NCBI GenBank assembly: GCA_000380225.1
Contig: KB904821.1
Coordinates: 2,184,676 to 2,248,675 of the forward strand
DNA: 64,000 nucleotides
DNA from: a filamentous cyanobacterium ESFC-1
GTDB lineage: Bacteria; Cyanobacteriota; Cyanobacteriia; Cyanobacteriales; Spirulinaceae
Direction: 5' to 3'
A program made the translations under genes and the position numbers. Positions 28,428 to 36,147 of the stretch are shown one piece after another; positions within the stretch are counted from its first letter, which is position 1, and each line of letters starts with the position of its first letter. The notes below the pieces were generated by a model, which saw only the letters and a program-made list of their open reading frames with translations, did not search any database and was not told the DNA's origin.

Positions 28428-28571
28428 ATGCTGAAATTTGGGTACGAAGCCTAACCAATAACCAATAACCAATAACCAACAACCAATAACCAATAACCAA
28501 CAACCAATAACCAACAACCAACAACCAACAACCAACAACCAACAACCAACAACCAATAACCAACAACCAAG
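28428..28571. repeat. Leader plus AACCAAY heptad array upstream of gcvT
   Basis: The 30-base leader at 28428-28457 (ATGCTGAAATTTGG...) matches the leader at 21211-21240. It is followed by about 16 copies of AACCAAT/AACCAAC. Only about 47 unique bases remain before the gcvT start. Confidence 0.9.
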
Positions 28572-28618
28572 ATTGCTGTAGGATCGAGATTATCCACTCG
28601 ATAAGCTGTAAATCCACC

Positions 28619-29746
28619 GTGGCGACTTCTGAATCTTCTTCCACCTTAAAGCAAACCGCCTTATATGACCTCATCGCGGCCCAAAAAGCCCGGTTTACCC
28701 CCTTCGCGGGTTGGGAAATGCCCGTTCAGTTTAGCGGCTTAAAACAAGAACACGAAGCCGTAAGAACCTCAGTGGGGGCGTTTGATATCTCCCACATGGG
28801 CAAATTTGCCTTGAAAGGCAGGGAATTACTCGCCACCTTACAAAACCTCGTCCCGACAGATTTAGGGCGGCTACAGCCCGGAAAAGCGCAATACAGCGTG
28901 TTATTAAATCATCATGGCGGCATCATTGATGATTTGATTGTTTATTATCAGGGTAAGGACGACCAAGGCGAAGAACAGGCGATCGCGATCGTCAATGCCG
29001 CTACCAAAACCAAAGATCAAGCCTGGTTACAAGCCTGTACCGAAGATGCCGGAATTGTCCTGACTGACTTATCTAGTCAGAAGGTTTTAATCGCTTTACA
29101 AGGGCCTCATGCCGAAAGCGCGATCGCGCCCTTTGTCGAAGAAGATTTAAGCAAATTAGGCTTTTTTGACCATGCTAACGTTACTTTACTCGGTCATCCG
29201 GCTTTTATTGCCCGTACAGGCTATACCGGAGAAGATGGTTTTGAGATTATGCTCGACCCAGACCCAGGCCAGGAATTGTGGCAAGCCTTGATGGAGGCAG
29301 ATGTTACTCCCTGCGGCTTGGGGGCCCGAGATACCCTGCGCCTCGAAGCGGCTTTAGCCCTTTACAGTCAAGACATCACAGAGAATACTACCCCCCTAGA
29401 AGCAGGTTTAAGTTGGCTGGTACATCTCGACCGCAAGGGTGACTTTATCGGTCGCGACATCCTCACCCAACAAAAAGCCGAAGGACTACCCCATAAGCTG
29501 GTCGGAATCCAAATGGAAGGGCGTTATATTGCCCGTCACGGCTATCCTGTGGTCGCCAATGGGGAAAAAGTCGGCGAAGTCACAAGCGGTACAATGTCGC
29601 CCACTCTAGGGAAAGCGATCGCTCTGGCTTATGTTCCGACCGCCTTGAGTAAGGTGGGTCAATCCCTAGAAATTGAAATTCGCGGCAAAACCCACCCCGC
29701 AACGGTGGTGAAAAAGCCGTTTTATCGTTCACCGCATCGGCGGTAG
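28619..29746 (+). CDS. gcvT: Glycine cleavage system T protein (aminomethyltransferase)
   Basis: Folate-dependent aminomethyltransferase of the glycine cleavage complex, 375 residues. Visible signatures are 'FAGWEMPVQFSGLKQEHEAV', 'FDISHMGKF', 'RTGYTGEDGFEI', 'GLGARDTLRLEA' and 'GEVTSGTMSPTLGKAI'. In cyanobacteria the complex recycles photorespiratory glycine. The start is a GTG at 28619 (VATSESSSTLKQ). No glycine riboswitch fold is evident upstream; the leader is mostly heptad repeat. Confidence 0.96.
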   Translation: MATSESSSTLKQTALYDLIAAQKARFTPFAGWEMPVQFSGLKQEHEAVRTSVGAFDISHMGKFALKGRELLATLQNLVPTDLGRLQPGKAQYSVLLNHHGGIIDDLIVYYQGKDDQGEEQAIAIVNAATKTKDQAWLQACTEDAGIVLTDLSSQKVLIALQGPHAESAIAPFVEEDLSKLGFFDHANVTLLGHPAFIARTGYTGEDGFEIMLDPDPGQELWQALMEADVTPCGLGARDTLRLEAALALYSQDITENTTPLEAGLSWLVHLDRKGDFIGRDILTQQKAEGLPHKLVGIQMEGRYIARHGYPVVANGEKVGEVTSGTMSPTLGKAIALAYVPTALSKVGQSLEIEIRGKTHPATVVKKPFYRSPHRR

Positions 29747-30000
29747 TGGGCTTGTAGGGGCGCTCTTTTCCCCGTCCTTTGAGGGGGAGGAGGGGGAGGA
29801 TTTTGGGCAATCGGCAATCGGCAGTCGGCAGTGGGGGTTTTTGGGGCAATCGGCAATCGGCAGTCGGCAATCGGGTTGTAGGGGCGGGGTTTCCCCGCCC
29901 AATAACCAACAACCAACAACCAATAACCAACAACCAATAACCAACAACCAACAACCAACAACCAATAACCAATAACCAACAACCAATAACCAACAACCAA
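29747..30000. repeat. Repeat-filled convergent spacer
   Basis: A diverged GC-hairpin repeat at about 29754-29785, CGATTGC/CGGCAAT heptads (29807-29874), a second GC hairpin (29877-29900) and about 14 AACCAAC/AACCAAT heptads (29901-30001). The last array touches the stop codon of the pentapeptide gene. Confidence 0.85.
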
Positions 30001-30498
30001 TTAAGGACAAAACAGGGTATCGCGAGTATTGCGTCCGGTGGTGGGGTTGGTTCCTGTGGCGATTTTACAGAGTTCTCGTTCAGCTTCGATGCTGAGGAGT
30101 GCGTCGGTAAAGTCGGCCCCTTCGATATTTGCCCCCGCAAACAGGGCATTAGAGGCGAATGCGCCTTCGAGAATGGCATCTTTGAGGTTAGCTTTGGTAA
30201 GACGAGTTGAACCTAAAGCCGCATAGCTGAGGTTTGCGCCTTCAAAGTTCACGCGGTCGAGATTGGAGGAGAAAAAGCTAACTTCTTGCAGGTTGCTGTG
30301 GCTAAAGTTGCTAGTGCGGAGGTTGGCGTGAGCAAAGCTAGAGTCGGTTAAGTCTCGATCTGAGAAGTCTTCCCCGATAAAGGTACGATTATTATAATCG
30401 GTGGCTTGGGCCGGGGGCGCGATCGCGACAAACACGACCAAGATAATACTCACAAATAAGGCAAAAACTCGCAATGCTTGGCGATTCATAACTTTCAA
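30001..30498 (-). CDS. Exported pentapeptide-repeat protein
   Basis: A 165-residue protein with a signal peptide (hydrophobic 'VFALFVSIILVVFVAIAPPAQA', cleavage after AQA). About 15 A(D/N)LxX-type pentapeptides follow (NLRTSNFSHSNLQEVSFF... ANIEGADFTDALL), forming a right-handed beta-helix. The C-terminus has a Cys pair ('CKIATGTNPTTG', 'TLFCP'). Similar small proteins are found in the thylakoid lumen or periplasm. The start may be the ATG at 30498 or 30489. No catalytic role is expected. Confidence 0.83.
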   Translation of the reverse strand: MKVMNRQALRVFALFVSIILVVFVAIAPPAQATDYNNRTFIGEDFSDRDLTDSSFAHANLRTSNFSHSNLQEVSFFSSNLDRVNFEGANLSYAALGSTRLTKANLKDAILEGAFASNALFAGANIEGADFTDALLSIEAERELCKIATGTNPTTGRNTRDTLFCP

Positions 30499-30540
30499 CG
30501 CTAAAACTCAATAGATTTTGTATTCAATCCTACCAAGTGT

Positions 30541-30766
30541 TGTGGGTTATTGGTTGTTGGTTGTTGGTTGTTGGTTATTGGTTATTGGTTATTGGTTATT
30601 GGTTATTGGTTATTGGTTGTTGGTTATTGGTTATTGGTTATTGGTTATTGGTTATTGGTTATTGGTTATTGGTTATTGGTTATTGGTTATTGGTTATTGG
30701 TTGTTGGTTATTGGTTATTGGTTATTGGTTGTTGGTTATTGGTTATTAGTTATTAGTTATTAGTTG
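30541..30766. repeat. TTGGTTR heptad array, longest in the window
   Basis: About 32 units of TTGGTTA/TTGGTTG, with TTAGTTA variants at the right end. It fills the divergent spacer between the pentapeptide gene and yraN. All three frames are open on this strand, creating false ORFs. Confidence 0.95.
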
Positions 30767-30776
30767 TTATTTCCTC

Positions 30777-30870
30777 AATTGTAAATTGTAAATTATACAT
30801 TGTTAATTGTAAATTGTAAATTATACATTGTTAATTGTAAATTGTAAATTATACATTGTTAATTGTTAAT
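30777..30870. repeat. 28-bp higher-order repeat of four heptads at the yraN start
   Basis: Units begin at 30777, 30805 and 30833. Each is AATTGTA-AATTGTA-AATTATA-CATTGTT, that is four heptads (28 bases). Partial heptads follow up to the ATG at 30877. No Shine-Dalgarno sequence is visible in it. Confidence 0.92.
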
Positions 30871-30876
30871 TGTCCC

Positions 30877-31323
30877 ATGACGGCATCGAGAAAGCGACAA
30901 TCTCAAAAAATCGGGATGTTAGGGGAAGAAGTCGTAGCGGCTTGGCTGATTTCTCAGGGATGGCAGTTGTTACATTCCCGTTGGCGTTGTCGATGGGGGG
31001 AGTTGGATTTGATTGTGCAGGGTGAGGGGATGCTGATTTTTGTGGAGGTGAAAACCCGCAGCGATCGCAGTTGGGATTCTGGGGGATTATTGGCGATTAC
31101 GCCGCAAAAACAAGCAAAACTTTGGCAAGCGGCTGAGATATTTCTCGGAGAGTTCCCCCAATGGGCGGATGTGCCTTGTCGCTTCGATTTGGCTTTAGTG
31201 CGTTGTGGGGGGGCGACTTCTTTTCCTGATAGCGATTTGAGTCGGGTTCAAAGGGGAGAATCTTTATATTATCAGGGTTATGAGTTCGCGATCGCGGATT
31301 ATTTAGTTTCTATCTTTGATTAA
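30877..31323 (+). CDS. YraN/UPF0102 family nuclease-like protein
   Basis: A 148-residue protein with the YraN signatures 'GMLGEEVVAAWLISQGW', 'RWRCRWGELDLIVQGE' and 'LIFVEVKTRSDRSWD', a PD-(D/E)xK-like core with E-L-D and E-V-K. The family is related to Holliday-junction resolvases and is of uncertain role. The start is the ATG at 30877 (MTASRKRQSQK); a TTG at 30856 would begin inside the heptad array. C-terminal residues beyond 115 are variable. Confidence 0.87.
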   Translation: MTASRKRQSQKIGMLGEEVVAAWLISQGWQLLHSRWRCRWGELDLIVQGEGMLIFVEVKTRSDRSWDSGGLLAITPQKQAKLWQAAEIFLGEFPQWADVPCRFDLALVRCGGATSFPDSDLSRVQRGESLYYQGYEFAIADYLVSIFD

Positions 31324-31384
31324 TCCGAAAATTCAAAGATTAGCGGTGAAGGAATACCCAGTTGAGTTAAATTCCTAGACAATC

Positions 31385-31942
31385 ATGTACAAACTTGCTG
31401 CTGCTTTTTCGACAATAACCGCTTTATCTCTTACTTCGATGGCTGCTGTTGCAACTCCCCTCAATCCCCCTGTAAAAATCGCTCAAATGCAAACCTCTTG
31501 CGATGTTGTGGGCTTACAACGAGGACAACTCGCTTTGCGTTTCTCTCCAGGGGGTGCATCTCGCGCTGGCTTGAATAATGGTAACTCAGTCGAATGGTTG
31601 CGCGGCCAGGGAAATTGGGCTTATGTGCGCGTGATTGACGGGCCGAATGCGGGGGTTGATGGCTTGGAAGGTTGGGTTAATGCCAGTTATCTGTCTTGCT
31701 ACGATACTTCAGCCGAAACTATTCCCGTGTTTTGCGAAGTGATTAATTTACAACGAGGACAACTCGCTGTGCGGTTTTCTCCGGGGGGTGAATCTCGCGC
31801 TGGCTTGAATAATGGTAATTTGGTACGATGGCTCGATTATCAAGGCAATTGGGCTTATATTAAGGTGTTAGAAGGCCCAAATTCCGGCGTAGAAGGGGTT
31901 GAAGGTTGGGTGAATATGGATTATTTGTCTTGTTTTGATTAG
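31385..31942 (+). CDS. Exported tandem SH3-like protein
   Basis: A 185-residue protein with a signal peptide (about 1-23, 'AVATPLNPP') and two bacterial SH3 repeats, about residues 38-112 and 118-185. Each has 'LQRGQLA(L/V)RFSPGG', 'SRAGLNNGN', 'GNWAY(V/I)' and 'EGWVN'. The repeats are very similar to each other, so the duplication is recent. Cys residues at corresponding positions may form disulfides. Such proteins are periplasmic and may bind peptidoglycan; the role is unknown. Confidence 0.8.
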   Translation: MYKLAAAFSTITALSLTSMAAVATPLNPPVKIAQMQTSCDVVGLQRGQLALRFSPGGASRAGLNNGNSVEWLRGQGNWAYVRVIDGPNAGVDGLEGWVNASYLSCYDTSAETIPVFCEVINLQRGQLAVRFSPGGESRAGLNNGNLVRWLDYQGNWAYIKVLEGPNSGVEGVEGWVNMDYLSCFD

Positions 31943-32047
31943 GGTCGATTTTGAGTCTAAAAATTCAGTCGCACCAGCAATCCGTTTTGATCTGATTCAA
32001 GTGGACTTGATCTTAAGATCAAATCCACTTAAATTATATAAAATAAA

Positions 32048-32108
32048 AACCCCGGTTTCTTACAGGTTTACCCAATTGAGTTGGGATTTACCTCCAGAAA
32101 CCGGGGTT
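32048..32108. terminator. Long bidirectional terminator
   Basis: AACCCCGGTTTCT (32048-32060) pairs with AGAAACCGGGGTT (32096-32108). Inside is a smaller hairpin, CCCAATTGAGTTGGG. It separates the convergent SH3 and stress-protein genes. Confidence 0.8.
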
Positions 32109-32148
32109 CTAGAATAGTAGTTGCTTTTCGGTTATTTCTAACGGTGAG

Positions 32149-32757
32149 TTAGGATATCTTTTGCTTGATATCAGAAGCATCAAAAATGCCAAACTCATGA
32201 GTATTGTATTTGTGCATGATTTCATCAGCATGATGTACTTGGTCGCGATCGCCACATACCATGAGTAAATAATCGCCAGCTTTGACCCGTTGCTCGTAGA
32301 TTTTTGCCTTTTCTTCGGGGATACCCATTCCGGCTAAAGCACCGACTAAACCCCCAGCAACAGCGCCAACTCCGGCTCCGGCTGCGGTGGTTCCAAGGGT
32401 AGCGAGTTCACCTGCAATAATGACGGGGCCTATACCGGGAATGGCTAAGGCTCCTAAGCCGACTAATAAGCCACCTAATCCCCCTAAAACAGTTCCGGTG
32501 ACTGCACCAACTCCGGCTCCTTCTTTGGCTTCGTTGCCGTGTTTTTCGGTGATTTCTTCTGCACCTTTTACTTCATCGACGTTGCGAGCAATTAAAGATA
32601 TACGACCCATGTCGTAGTTTGCATCTTTGAGGGCGCGAATCGCTTTTTCCACATCTTCGCGTCGTTCAAATACGCCAACGGCACGTTTGTAAATGGTTTG
32701 TGTTTCAGTTGTATTTGTAGTTGTATTGGTATTTGTATTTCTACTTGTATAAGTCAT
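32149..32757 (-). CDS. General stress protein with YflT domain
   Basis: A 202-residue protein. After a Thr/Asn-rich N-terminus (about 1-22), residues 25-75 match the heat-induced YflT domain ('AVGVFERREDVEKAIRALKD', 'ISLIARNVDEVKG'). A Gly/Ala-rich membrane-active stretch (about 85-155, 'GTVLGGLGGLLVGLGALAIP') follows, then a C-terminal 'YEQRVKAGDYLLMVCGD'. Such proteins are common stress-induced proteins in cyanobacteria and Bacillus. The biochemical role is unknown. Confidence 0.75.
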   Translation of the reverse strand: MTYTSRNTNTNTTTNTTETQTIYKRAVGVFERREDVEKAIRALKDANYDMGRISLIARNVDEVKGAEEITEKHGNEAKEGAGVGAVTGTVLGGLGGLLVGLGALAIPGIGPVIIAGELATLGTTAAGAGVGAVAGGLVGALAGMGIPEEKAKIYEQRVKAGDYLLMVCGDRDQVHHADEIMHKYNTHEFGIFDASDIKQKIS

Positions 32758-33037
32758 AAATTGTAATGTCCTTAAATTATTACTTTCTCTCCTTTTATAA
32801 TGTCATTGACCTTAAGCTCAATCTTCTATCGTTAGAGACAATTAATGTTTTAGTCGTTCTAACTTAAGATAGACCGCCATCGTTATTTTTTATTTTATTC
32901 TTAAAAACTTATTATTTTGGGGTTAATGGTGAGTTTTTAATTGTTAATTGTGATTTTTAGGCTAACGAGAGAGGAGCGATCGCGATCGCCCCGATAAAAT
33001 AAGAAACTGTAGGTCACTCGTTTTTGGCTTTTTCCCC

Positions 33038-34414
33038 TTGAAACCCAACGCATCGCAACAAGAAAGTCACATCTTACAAGCCCGCGCCAGCTTACAACAA
33101 GCTCTATCGTGGTATTCTAGCTTTCGTCGTCATGGCGATCGCGCCCCCCAACCCGAACTTCAGGCCGCAGTCCGCACGGAGTTACAATCTCTCAAGGCAG
33201 CCCTGGACAAACTCGACCGCAAAGTGATTCATATCGCGGCGTTTGGCTTGGTCAGTCGCGGTAAATCGGCGGTGGTGAATGCTCTCCTGGGGCAGAAACT
33301 TTTTCAAACCGGGCCGCTTCATGGCGTGACAAAATACCCAAAATCGGCTCGTTGGACACCTCCAGGCGGCAAAATTGAGGTAGAACTCATCGATACCCCC
33401 GGACTCGACGAAATCGACGGTCAGACGCGGGCGCAAATGGCCACAGAAGTAGCCCAACAAGCGGATTTAATTCTTTTTATCGTCGCGGGAGATATCACGC
33501 GGGTTGAATATGAGGCGTTGTGCGAGTTGCGGGAAAGTCAAAAGCCTTTGTTGCTGGTGTTTAACAAAATTGACCTTTATCCCGAACAAGACGCAAACGC
33601 CATTTATGCTCAACTGCGGACATTAGGAACCGGAAAACTGCAAGACGCAACTTTACAGCAAGCCCTTTCCCCGGATGAGATTGTCTGCGTTGCAGCAGAA
33701 CCTTCTCCGGTGCAGGTGCGGGTAGAGTATCCCGACGGACGGGTAGAATACGAGTGGGAAACGCCACCGCCACAAATTGACGAACTACGCCACAAGATTT
33801 TAAACATATTAAATCAAGAAGGGCGATCGCTCCTCGCGCTTAATGCCCTTTTTCAAGCCCGTGAAGCCGAAACCCAACTCGCGCAAAAAACCCTAGAGTT
33901 TCGCGAAGAAGAAGCCGAAGCTTTAATTTGGAAATACGCTCAATATAAATCCATTGCTGTTGCGGTGAATCCGATCGCGATTATTGATATTATTGGCGGG
34001 ATTATTGCCGATCTTGCCTTGATTCGCGCCCTGGCTCGCTTGTACGGTTTACCCATGACCAGCTTTGAAGCAGGGAACTTGTGGCGTAAAATTTTCGCCA
34101 GTGCGGGGAGTAATATTCTCAGTGAAATTGGTAGTAGTGTCTTTATTGGCTTTAGCAAAAGTACCGCCGCCGTTGCTAGTATTTGGGAAAGTCCGGCGGC
34201 TTTGGCGACTTATGGCACAGTAGCGGCGGCTCAAGGCGCGATCGCGGGTTATGGAGCCTATACTGTAGGCAAGGCAGCCCAGGTTTATCTCGCGAATGGC
34301 TGTTCCTGGGGTCAGTCGGGCCCGAGTACCACGATTCAAACTATCCTTGCAGAAGTTCCCCCGAATACGATTCTCTACCGTTTGCGCGGGGAGTTAGGGG
34401 ATTTGTTGGAATAA
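33038..34414 (+). CDS. Era-like GTPase with C-terminal membrane-associated domain
   Basis: A 458-residue GTPase. G1 is 'GLVSRGKSAVVNALLG', G3 'DTPGLDE' and G4 'FNKIDLY'. The C-terminal half (about 300-440) is hydrophobic and Gly/Ala-rich ('AVNPIAIIDIIGGIIADLAL', 'AAAQGAIAGYGAYTVGKAAQ'), as in DUF697-containing cyanobacterial and chloroplast GTPases. The start is a TTG at 33038; no in-frame ATG lies before the G1 motif. It probably acts at a membrane; the partner is unknown. Confidence 0.8.
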   Translation: MKPNASQQESHILQARASLQQALSWYSSFRRHGDRAPQPELQAAVRTELQSLKAALDKLDRKVIHIAAFGLVSRGKSAVVNALLGQKLFQTGPLHGVTKYPKSARWTPPGGKIEVELIDTPGLDEIDGQTRAQMATEVAQQADLILFIVAGDITRVEYEALCELRESQKPLLLVFNKIDLYPEQDANAIYAQLRTLGTGKLQDATLQQALSPDEIVCVAAEPSPVQVRVEYPDGRVEYEWETPPPQIDELRHKILNILNQEGRSLLALNALFQAREAETQLAQKTLEFREEEAEALIWKYAQYKSIAVAVNPIAIIDIIGGIIADLALIRALARLYGLPMTSFEAGNLWRKIFASAGSNILSEIGSSVFIGFSKSTAAVASIWESPAALATYGTVAAAQGAIAGYGAYTVGKAAQVYLANGCSWGQSGPSTTIQTILAEVPPNTILYRLRGELGDLLE

Positions 34415-34507
34415 GTTTGAATCTCGTTCTGAGGGAGTACTAAGCCATACTTGTGTTAAGGCAGAACCGCGTTTTTCCATTCCTCGGTAAAATCTGCGAC
34501 GCGATCT

Positions 34508-36133
34508 TCAAAAAATGTCGGCAATGTAGCGTAAAATGCCTGAGTTGCCGTCCCCATATCTTAGAACAAAATCATTCGTTGTCCGGGCTATACAAGCATC
34601 AATGGCATCGCAAATTGAGTTTCGTTCGAGAATTTGTTGCGCGGCTTTTCGCAACATTTTGAGCAGTTTTTGGCTGTAGTTTGGGTCATCACTCAGAAAT
34701 TCCCATAATTCTCGACCAATTAAGGTTTGTAGCTGCCAATCAGGTAAGATTTGCTGAAGTAATGCTAGGGTTACTGTGTTGTTGGTACGTTTGCCATAAG
34801 TAAATCCTAAAAAGGCGCGATCGCCTTCTTGGATTTTTTCTTGAATTTTCTGTAACCAGAATTCAATTTGATCTTTGTCCATTGTATTTGGGCCGCTTTT
34901 AATTTGCAGCCAAGTCAAATTTTCTTCGGCTTCAGTTTTTACTAAGTCCCATCCTTGGGCTTGAGGTCTTGGGGGTTTTTCCACAGAAGTTTTAGATTTG
35001 ATGACAAGATTGCCTGTAGCAATTCTGACTAAATGTTGGCCGATTGCTTCAGCCAACTTCACCGGAACTGCATTGCCAATTTGTCTATATTTAGAAGTAA
35101 TAGAACCGTGAAAATGCCAATCATCGGGAAAGGTTTGAATTCTGGCACATTCGCGGACGCTGAGAGGACGTAATTCGACGGGGTGACACATATCTGTAGC
35201 TTTTTGGTGAGGGCTGGTGGTAATGGTAGGTGAGGGTTTATCCCAAGCGAGTCGTCGATAAAAACCCACTTTACCGCCCCCAGATTTATAAGCACCTCCC
35301 ATTGCTTCTGGCTGTAATTCTTTTGGCAAACTACGCCAATTTTGTCCTGCTTTGAGCAGTTTTAAATATTGCAATCGTTTGGCAGAATAAGGCACAAACT
35401 CTGGTTGAGAATCATCTAGATTAGTTAGGGCAAATTGAAGCGATCGCCATCTGGGTAATGTATGACTATTTTTAGCATGACTCGGCGGTGGAAAACTTAA
35501 AGTTTCGCCATCTCTACAACCTATAAAAATGATGCGCTGGCGATTTTGAGGAACCCCATAATCGGCGGCTTCTAAAAGTTGATAAATAACCGAATAGCCG
35601 AGGTTATGAAATTGCCCTAAAATCACCTTTAATGCCGATCCGGGTTGTTCTTCCAATTCTAGGGGAGGATAACCCGCACCTCGTTCTTTTAGGGGTCGAT
35701 GTTTAATCGCCGCAGACAGTAAACCCCGTACATTTTCCATGATAAAAAAGCGGGGCTGAACTTCTTGTACAATCCTGATAAAATCCATAAATAAACTTCC
35801 CCTCGGATCGTTTACAGAATTGCGCTTTCCGGCGGTACTGAAAGGCTGACAGGGCGGCCCTCCTGTAATTAAATCGACTTCTCCGGGTTGTAAGGATCGG
35901 TTTAAATCAAGTGTTTTACCTCCTTCTTTTAGTAAAGTTTGTGCGGTAATAGTACGAATATCTCTGGCAATACAACTTAATTTTAATTCGGGTTGATTGA
36001 GAGAAATCGTTTTAATAGAATCAGGATCGCTCTCAACACAAGCCACTGTTTTGAATCCGGCTTTTTCCAATCCTAAATCTAAACCAAGTCCGCCGGAAAA
36101 AAGGCTAATAGAAATTAATTGTTGGTCGATCAT
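34508..36133 (-). CDS. DNA cytosine-5 methyltransferase fused to a PD-(D/E)xK-like nuclease tail
   Basis: A 541-residue protein. Residues 1-372 are a complete C5 methyltransferase: motif I 'LFSGGLGLDLGLEKAG', catalytic PCQP (Cys 95), motif VI ENVRG (133-137), motif VIII 'QNRQRIIFIG', motif IX 'RPLSVRECARIQTFPDDW' and motif X 'GNAVPVKLAEAIG'. Residues about 385-541 are not part of a methyltransferase. They contain 'GWDLVKTEAEENLTWLQIKS', where Asp 396, Gln 410 and Lys 412 match the D...QxK site of Mrr-like PD-(D/E)xK nucleases. 'KSGPNTMDKDQ' and 'GRELWEFLSDDPNY' recall PmeII-type restriction enzymes. The nuclease part is shorter than a full restriction enzyme. The recognition sequence is unknown. 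The downstream gene in transcription is unrelated. Confidence 0.82.
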   Translation of the reverse strand: MIDQQLISISLFSGGLGLDLGLEKAGFKTVACVESDPDSIKTISLNQPELKLSCIARDIRTITAQTLLKEGGKTLDLNRSLQPGEVDLITGGPPCQPFSTAGKRNSVNDPRGSLFMDFIRIVQEVQPRFFIMENVRGLLSAAIKHRPLKERGAGYPPLELEEQPGSALKVILGQFHNLGYSVIYQLLEAADYGVPQNRQRIIFIGCRDGETLSFPPPSHAKNSHTLPRWRSLQFALTNLDDSQPEFVPYSAKRLQYLKLLKAGQNWRSLPKELQPEAMGGAYKSGGGKVGFYRRLAWDKPSPTITTSPHQKATDMCHPVELRPLSVRECARIQTFPDDWHFHGSITSKYRQIGNAVPVKLAEAIGQHLVRIATGNLVIKSKTSVEKPPRPQAQGWDLVKTEAEENLTWLQIKSGPNTMDKDQIEFWLQKIQEKIQEGDRAFLGFTYGKRTNNTVTLALLQQILPDWQLQTLIGRELWEFLSDDPNYSQKLLKMLRKAAQQILERNSICDAIDACIARTTNDFVLRYGDGNSGILRYIADIF

Positions 36134-36147
36134 TTAAACTCGTATTA

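Noticed and set aside
28572..28618. Glycine riboswitch before gcvT
   Set aside because: Only about 47 unique bases lie between the heptad array and the start, and the conserved glycine-aptamer core is not visible.
30518..30763. ORFs of 70-80 codons reading L-V-V-G-C-W-L repeats in all three frames
   Set aside because: They are translations of the TTGGTTR heptad array, which lacks stop codons on that strand. The same applies to arrays at 21205-21473, 28408-28674 and 29580-30179.
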